The notes below the pieces were generated by a model. It ran no database searches. It was not told the origin of the DNA and saw only the letters and a list, made by a program, of their open reading frames with translations. From assembly GCA_027858355.1 (NCBI GenBank), contig JAQICW010000746.1, positions 1 to 11,330 of the forward strand: a stretch of DNA of 11,330 nt. The letters are read 5' to 3'. This DNA is from Desulfobacula sp. (GTDB lineage Bacteria > Desulfobacterota > Desulfobacteria > Desulfobacterales > Desulfobacteraceae). Shown piece after piece: positions 7,209 to 11,330 of the stretch; positions within the stretch are counted from its first letter, which is position 1, and every line of letters begins with the position of its first letter. The position numbers were made by a program, and so were the translations under genes.

Positions 7209-7225
7209 CAATGGTTTCGGTTCAT
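7165..7225 (+). repeat. Diverged dispersed repeat, copy B
   Basis: Shares the opening ATCTATATAT with copy A at 5011, then has five extra bases, then aligns without gaps over 7180-7225 to 5021-5066 (35 of 46 identical). The closing block ATGGTTTC-GTTCAT, past the stop codon, is the best conserved part. Confidence 0.5.
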
Positions 7226-7305
7226 ATATTGTAATCCAGACACTGAACATGTTGTGTCCTTGTTGGGCTGGGTGTATATTCAGCTCTATATTTTTTTTAT
7301 TTTTC

Positions 7306-7335
7306 TTGACAAAAAACATTTACTTATCCTAAAGA
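7306..7335 (+). promoter_or_regulatory. Possible sigma-70 promoter for the protease gene
   Basis: TTGACA (7306-7311) is preceded by a T-rich tract and followed after 18 bases by TAAAGA (7330-7335), a poor -10 with three of six matches. It would give a leader of about 160 bases before the ATG at 7499. Confidence 0.3.
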
Positions 7336-7498
7336 GTGCGTTAGCTCAGAAACACCATCCAGAATGAATTGCGTGCGGATGGGAAAAATGTATGGTCTGA
7401 GAATCTGTTTTTCAAAGAGCAAAAGCTATACGCAAAAACCTAACCAGACACAATTAATTAATATTAGATATTTCCAAATAAAAACAGGTGGAACGACA

Positions 7499-8320
7499 AT
7501 GGGTAAAACATTTTTAAAACATCTAATTCTCGGCATTGTCATGAATATTTTCATCTTTTCCGGGGTGAATGCCGAGCAGCAGAATACTAAAATAATCGGT
7601 GGGACCAAGGCAGACAATGGCGAATACCCCTGGGTGGCTGCATTGATTACCAGTGGTGAAGATGCCTATTCCGGACAATTTTGCGGTGGCGCCCTTATTG
7701 CTTCTCAATGGGTGGTCACGGCTGCCCACTGTGTGGATGGACTTTCTGCCAGGGACCTTGAAGTGCTATTGGGGCAGAGCCAGTTAACAGGGACTGGTGG
7801 CGAAAGAATCCAGGTGGATCGTATTAAGTCGTTCCTGGGTTATAACCCATATACGAATGCATCAGATATTGCATTATTGCACCTGGCACAGCCTTCCAAT
7901 CAGGAACCGATTGATATCATCACCACCACTGAAATCCCATTGATAATGCCCTTTGAATCCGCCACAATTATTGGTTGGGGAAACATGTCCAAATTTGGAT
8001 CAGATTACCCTGATGAACTCATGGAGGCGGAAGTCATGATGCTTCCGTTCGGGTTTGGACACTATGCATATGGCGATTTGTACTTATCTCCGGTAATGCT
8101 GGTAGCAGGATATATCAGAGGTGGAATTGACACGTGCGACGGCGACTCTGGTGGTCCTTTGGTCGTTTTAAATGAGGATAAAAACGATTGGTTGCTGGCC
8201 GGCATTACCAGCTGGGGGGAAGGATGTGCCATGCCCAATGCTCCCGGGGTTTATACCAATGTCCTGTTGTTCAACCGATGGATCACCCGGACCCTTGCTG
8301 GAATTAACGTGGTTCCATAA
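7499..8320 (+). CDS. Secreted trypsin-like serine protease (S1A)
   Basis: 273 residues from the ATG at 7499, chosen because AGGTGG (7486-7491) lies seven bases upstream and the protein then opens with a signal peptide ending Val-Asn-Ala25. A six-residue propeptide (Glu-Gln-Gln-Asn-Thr-Lys31) precedes the activation sequence Ile-Ile-Gly-Gly, so cleavage after Lys31 by trypsin-like activity would activate it. The catalytic triad is His77 (Ala-Ala-His-Cys), Asp123 (Ser-Asp-Ile-Ala-Leu) and Ser217 (Gly-Asp-Ser-Gly-Gly-Pro). Asp211 sits six residues before Ser217, the S1-pocket position that gives Arg/Lys specificity. Four cysteines make the conserved pairs Cys62-Cys78 and Cys213-Cys243. The third common disulfide (chymotrypsin 168-182) is absent: Val202 replaces the Cys before Ala-Gly and its partner is also missing. 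There is no C-terminal sorting tail. It acts in the periplasm or outside the cell. Confidence 0.92.
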   Translation: MGKTFLKHLILGIVMNIFIFSGVNAEQQNTKIIGGTKADNGEYPWVAALITSGEDAYSGQFCGGALIASQWVVTAAHCVDGLSARDLEVLLGQSQLTGTGGERIQVDRIKSFLGYNPYTNASDIALLHLAQPSNQEPIDIITTTEIPLIMPFESATIIGWGNMSKFGSDYPDELMEAEVMMLPFGFGHYAYGDLYLSPVMLVAGYIRGGIDTCDGDSGGPLVVLNEDKNDWLLAGITSWGEGCAMPNAPGVYTNVLLFNRWITRTLAGINVVP

Positions 8321-8808
8321 TGCTTGGCTATTTCATGATACGTTGTATTTAGGTCCGGCTCATAGCGACACGCTTTATTAACCCCCGATTTGCTATTATC
8401 AGGGATCAGAAGAGCTGCTTTAAATTAAGGTTGGCTCTGCTATAAGTCTGACCGACGGTTTTATTTAAAATAGTTCTTGAGGAATAGAGCTAACTTTTGT
8501 AAATGTACCTGATATTGTATAACGAACAAGGATAGATCATGTGAGGAACGAACCATGATCTATCCTTGTTCGTTATACAGTTGCCGATTATTGTAAAATT
8601 ATAATCAAGCACTATCGTAATTATCAATAATTTCAGCCAAGTCGAATTAATGCGAGGGACAGGCTGTGCAATGGGTTGAGGCGGCTCATTACTTTCTTGT
8701 GTATCGGGGAGTTAAATATTTCCCTTCTGACCCGATAACCATCGCCTGCATAACCTCACAGATCTTGATTTTTCTGAGGATAGCACTGATGTCATGCCGT
8801 CCTTTGCG
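8321..8808. other. 488-base gap between convergent genes, with a large palindrome
   Basis: Lies between the 3' ends of the protease (plus) and the secreted protein (minus). The only strong structure is the 26-bp inverted repeat at 8516-8579. No T-tailed hairpin was found for either gene. On the minus strand the frame after the secreted-protein stop stays open for about 36 codons, but no homology was recognised and no gene is called. Confidence 0.6.
8516..8579. repeat. Perfect 26-bp inverted repeat with 12-base loop
   Basis: The left arm (8516-8541) and right arm (8554-8579) are perfectly complementary over 26 bases, with the loop at 8542-8553. In RNA the stem could extend by a U-G and an A-U pair (8515/8580 and 8514/8581). 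AACGAAC occurs both in the left arm (8521-8527) and in the loop (8547-8553). No T-run follows either arm, so this is not a standard terminator. A palindromic mobile element, a REP-like unit, a 3' mRNA-stabilising hairpin or a hairpin RNA are all possible. Confidence 0.9.
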
Positions 8809-10978
8809 TTACTCATCCTCGACAGTAAAACTGAAAGACTCCTCCTCTATCTGGTCTCCATTCAGATCATAGAGTGAAATAGTGAAGGTGTGCTCTCCAA
8901 ACAAGGCACCTGTCGGGATGGTTAGATACTTGGACGTATAGATGCTGTCATTACCGCCAATGATCCTCATTGGCGATCGGTTAAGGTTTCTTTCTATACC
9001 ATTTGGCAATGTGACCGATGCTTGTATCGAGAAATTCTGGGAATTAGAACAATCATTGGTTATATTTGTTGAGATAGGTCCGAGGCTATCACCCGGAGAC
9101 AAAGACGTATCTGAAGGATCGTACAAATACAGGCTTATCTCATTGTTATCGCATTCATCTATTGTAAAGTCGTGACAGTACTCAAAGGGATCAAACTCAA
9201 TTTCGAGTATTTTGATATCGATTTCCTTTTCCCACCAACTGAATACCTGGATCGTACCATTGGCTGCTCCCTCGATACCTGTACTAATGTCAAAACAGGC
9301 CTCCGCGTCAGTGACCTCGACCTCTGCTCCGATCTTGCCATATGGCCAAAATTTCAGCCCTGGGCCTATGGAGTTGAATAACATGAAACTGACCGTGTTG
9401 GTGGGTCCGGCCTTCAACTCACCGCCCAATGATATTTGAAAATCAGTGTCCAATTCAGGCTCGTCTGCAATGCCTCTCCAATTATTACCGTCTTCAGCGT
9501 CGCCGTCATACTCGAATCCGTATTCGCCCAAATCAGCGTCAACAGAAAAGGAAACAGAAAGCTCAATCTTGGACTTAAGCTTGAAGTCGACATCCAGAGG
9601 GATCGTAAAGATCAGCCCTGGAACAGGCATAATCGTCCCTAAGGTGACTTCCCCTATGTGAACCTTAGTCTCATCTTCGAACAGCTTGCCAGTTACTTCC
9701 GCCTCGAATTTAACGTTGGGTTCAATCGTCATCTTCAATTCTTCTAAAGAACCCCAGCTAAAGTCCACGTCGATGTTTACGGTGAATCCCGCATCGAGGC
9801 TTGCTTTGCCCTCAATGCCTATTTTGTCGTTCTCATAAATCTTTAACTCAAGCTTGATTAAGTCCATGCTCAGAGAGGCGCGGTCCGTGGCTTCCGTGAT
9901 CGGGAGCAGTGTGACATTGTCGCTGGCTGGCTCGAAGTGGGTCATGGACCTACGGTCCAAGGTACCCGTAACTTGAAATTTAAGCTCATAGAAAAGGTCG
10001 TCCAAGAAAGCAGGTTCTGTTTCCAGCATTAGATAGCCCTCGGCGTTGTAGTATGCCCCCGAGATTTTACGCAGCAGGCCAGTGGGTATAGATGGAGAGG
10101 GACTGCAGGCCAAGACGTTGCCCATACCGATGCCCTGGATACTGTCCGGAATCTCCGAGAGCACCACCAATCCGGTATCCTCGTCAAAGGACACTATGGA
10201 GTCAGCGTCCTTGTAGTCCAAAAACATGACATTTTCCTTAGGTTCGGCCTTATCAAGGTTGGTGGTGATGTTCTTGTTGGAGGAGACGCTACCTTGAAAG
10301 TTCAATTTTTTCACAAAAGGTGACCTGTCATGTGAAAGACCGTAGATGAGGATATCCTCATCGTCATCCACGGGAACGTTAATGCGGAACGAGCCATCCA
10401 ATGCCCTGGATTGGACCACCTGATCGTTGGCTACGATGAGGCCGTGCACTGGCAGGCCTCCCTGAGTAATCGAACCCTTGATACCGAACCAACCGTTGCC
10501 CAGATCACGGGTTGTATAGTCCACCTCCATGGATTGGACCGCATCTTTGAACCCCATATCGAGACTTAAGGTATGGGCCGCGCGGCTCTTGGATGAATAC
10601 ATGGTCTTCATGGGGGCATAACCCTCCACGAAGGCCATTATCTCTATGGTCTGGTCCTGATTTGGGGCCACGCCAACAATTTTAAACGTGCCGGTGACCG
10701 GGTCAGAATATCCAAAAACGCCGTTGGCCGTAACCAAACCCTCGAGAGGTATGTTGCCTGATCGCAGGATACCGGACACGACAGAGGAGCCCTCGGCCGA
10801 TTCGCCCGATCGCACTATGTCATACTGAAAATTGGCAAAAGGCCCCCCCAAAGTGTGTACTACCTGCTTTCGCCAAACTCGGGAATAGAACGGCCAGGGA
10901 AATCAGGCAAAAAAATAGTACTTTTAGGGCGAAATGGCACATATGACGTCGTAGTTTGTGTTGCTGGACTTCGGACAT
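8809..10978 (-). pseudogene. Large secreted beta-rich protein, frameshifted in a G7 run
   Basis: The start is ATG at 10976-10978 with GAGGAG just upstream. It opens a classic signal peptide: Lys-Leu-Arg-Arg, a hydrophobic core, then Ala-Lys-Ala38 before Gly-Ser-Thr. That frame meets a run of seven G (10843-10849) and stops at 10820-10822 after 52 codons. Removing one G joins it to the long frame ending at 8809, giving 722 residues. In that numbering, two related segments (about 67-122 and 165-220) each carry Gly-Leu-Val/Ile, Ala-Asn and Gly-Thr/Ser-Phe-Lys/Arg-Ile, like carboxypeptidase-regulatory or transthyretin-like beta sandwiches. Residues 262-340 contain Thr-Gly-Leu-Leu-Arg-Lys-Ile and Glu-Thr-Glu-Pro-Ala-Phe-Leu, a pattern I associate loosely with large bacterial surface proteins. 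A beta-rich core (372-598) and an Ig-like C-terminus (613-722) follow. Function is not recognised; export to the periplasm or surface is likely. The shift may be a true mutation, phase variation or a read error. Confidence 0.75.
10843..10849 (-). repeat. Run of seven G on the coding strand at the frame break
   Basis: Seven G in a row on the minus strand, five codons after the predicted signal-peptide cleavage site of the secreted protein. With seven the product is a 52-residue peptide; with six (or nine) the 722-residue protein is in frame. Confidence 0.85.
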
Positions 10979-11014
10979 GGTTCTCTCCTCACTAAATATT
11001 TGTTGATAGGCAAT

Positions 11015-11089
11015 CTATGATGCTATCAGTAAGTATAAGCCGTCATCGATAAGCCCTTTAATAATTGATTTTTCTTTATTGGTTTTCAT
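11015..11089 (-). CDS. Possible 24-residue leader peptide
   Basis: ATG at 11087-11089 is preceded by AGAGGT with about nine bases of spacing. The peptide starts Met-Lys-Thr-Asn-Lys-Glu-Lys, is lysine-rich then aliphatic, and ends with TAG at 11015, 36 bases before the start of the large secreted-protein gene on the same strand. It could be a translated leader coupled to that gene. Short length makes chance plausible. Confidence 0.3.
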   Translation of the reverse strand: MKTNKEKSIIKGLIDDGLYLLIAS

Positions 11090-11191
11090 GGTTATTCGAC
11101 CTCTTTATTCGATCGCACCCAACCAATAGCGATACTAAAGCAATAATAATCGACAATCATTTTTAGTAATAGCTGATTAGTAAATTAAATC

Positions 11192-11330
11192 ATGCTTGTC
11201 AATAAGAACAAATACCTATATTTAAACAAACTGTTGTCGGATACAATAGTTGGCTTTCAAAAAATTTTCATTCAAGTATATGGGAAACCGCCACACTCAA
11301 ATGAATCAAGCTTCCATTACGTTTTATTGG
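11192..11330 (+). CDS. Possible 5' end of a gene running off the right edge
   Basis: An ATG at 11192 opens 46 codons without a stop to the window end, starting Met-Leu-Val-Asn-Lys-Asn-Lys-Tyr. An in-frame stop lies directly upstream (11186-11188). No clear ribosome site and no recognised family; the AT-rich context means it may be chance. Confidence 0.2.
   Translation, partial: MLVNKNKYLYLNKLLSDTIVGFQKIFIQVYGKPPHSNESSFHYVLL

Larger units (their letters stand above)
6774..7498. other. 725-base intergenic region
   Basis: Only palindromes and a possible gene remnant were found. A 17-base palindrome lies at 6830-6846 and a 9-bp perfect hairpin at 6938-6960. A 60-codon open frame (7026-7208) ends in copy B of a dispersed repeat. 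GACAC (7239-7243) and GTGTC (7254-7258) flank the palindrome AACATGTT. A possible protease promoter is at 7306-7335. The protease frame is open upstream to 7364, but those 45 codons lack signal or family features and are treated as leader. Confidence 0.6.
10979..11330. other. AT-rich upstream region of the secreted-protein gene
   Basis: This 352-base stretch should hold the minus-strand promoter, but no convincing -35/-10 pair was found. It contains a possible 24-codon leader peptide (11015-11089), two direct copies of TTATTCGA (11092-11099 and 11105-11112) near that peptide's ribosome site, and a plus-strand frame open to the window edge from 11192. Confidence 0.5.

Noticed and set aside
7364..7498. 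N-terminal extension of the protease reading frame
   Set aside because: The 45 extra codons lack a ribosome site, would bury the signal peptide and show no family features; the ATG at 7499 fits much better.
8516..8579. Bidirectional intrinsic terminator for the two convergent genes
   Set aside because: The stem is long and perfect but no T-run follows it on either strand.
8580..8808. About 36 open codons after the secreted-protein stop on the minus strand
   Set aside because: No ribosome site or recognisable family; the existing stop fits the end of an Ig-like domain.

Overview
The window looks like chromosome from a Gram-negative anaerobe, most likely a Desulfobacteraceae-type sulfate reducer. 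This is an inference from moderate-to-low G+C, a Bat (Bacteroides aerotolerance-type) gene set with fused BatD-BatE, and an unusual SCP2-like thiolase behind it. No rRNA, tRNA, transposase, integrase or CRISPR array was seen.

Left part (1-4324) is a compact, co-directional operon. It holds the 3' end of a TPR protein of the BatB/BatC type (1-603), an 830-residue BatD-BatE fusion overlapping it by 20 bases (584-3076), and a thiolase-superfamily enzyme 20 bases further on with a strong Shine-Dalgarno (3097-4287). A textbook intrinsic terminator follows (4299-4324). The Bat proteins are expected to form an envelope complex, built from VWA, TPR and SH3 modules and a large periplasmic domain, that works with a MoxR-type AAA ATPase upstream of this window. 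The thiolase is a metabolic passenger at the end of the operon. Convergent to it is a hotdog thioesterase very like E. coli YdiI/MenI (4362-4811, minus).

The right part (about 4812-11330) is different. Genes are single and separated by long AT-rich gaps with palindromes and decayed repeats, as in an accessory region. It holds a yeast-type cytosine deaminase (5328-5777), a two-domain GNAT acetyltransferase (5922-6773), a secreted trypsin-like protease (7499-8320), and a large secreted beta-rich protein on the minus strand (8809-10978).

The last gene is split. A good start, Shine-Dalgarno and signal peptide lie in one frame and the remaining roughly 677 residues in another, with the break in a run of seven G. 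The gaps hold a perfect 26-bp inverted repeat (8516-8579), a diverged duplicated segment (5011-5066 and 7165-7225), an inverted-repeat leader before the deaminase (5204-5304), several smaller hairpins and a possible 24-codon leader peptide (11015-11089).

No clearly new multi-gene system is evident. The points most worth checking are the G-run frameshift in the secreted protein, the 26-bp palindrome and the pair of decayed repeats flanking the deaminase and acetyltransferase genes.
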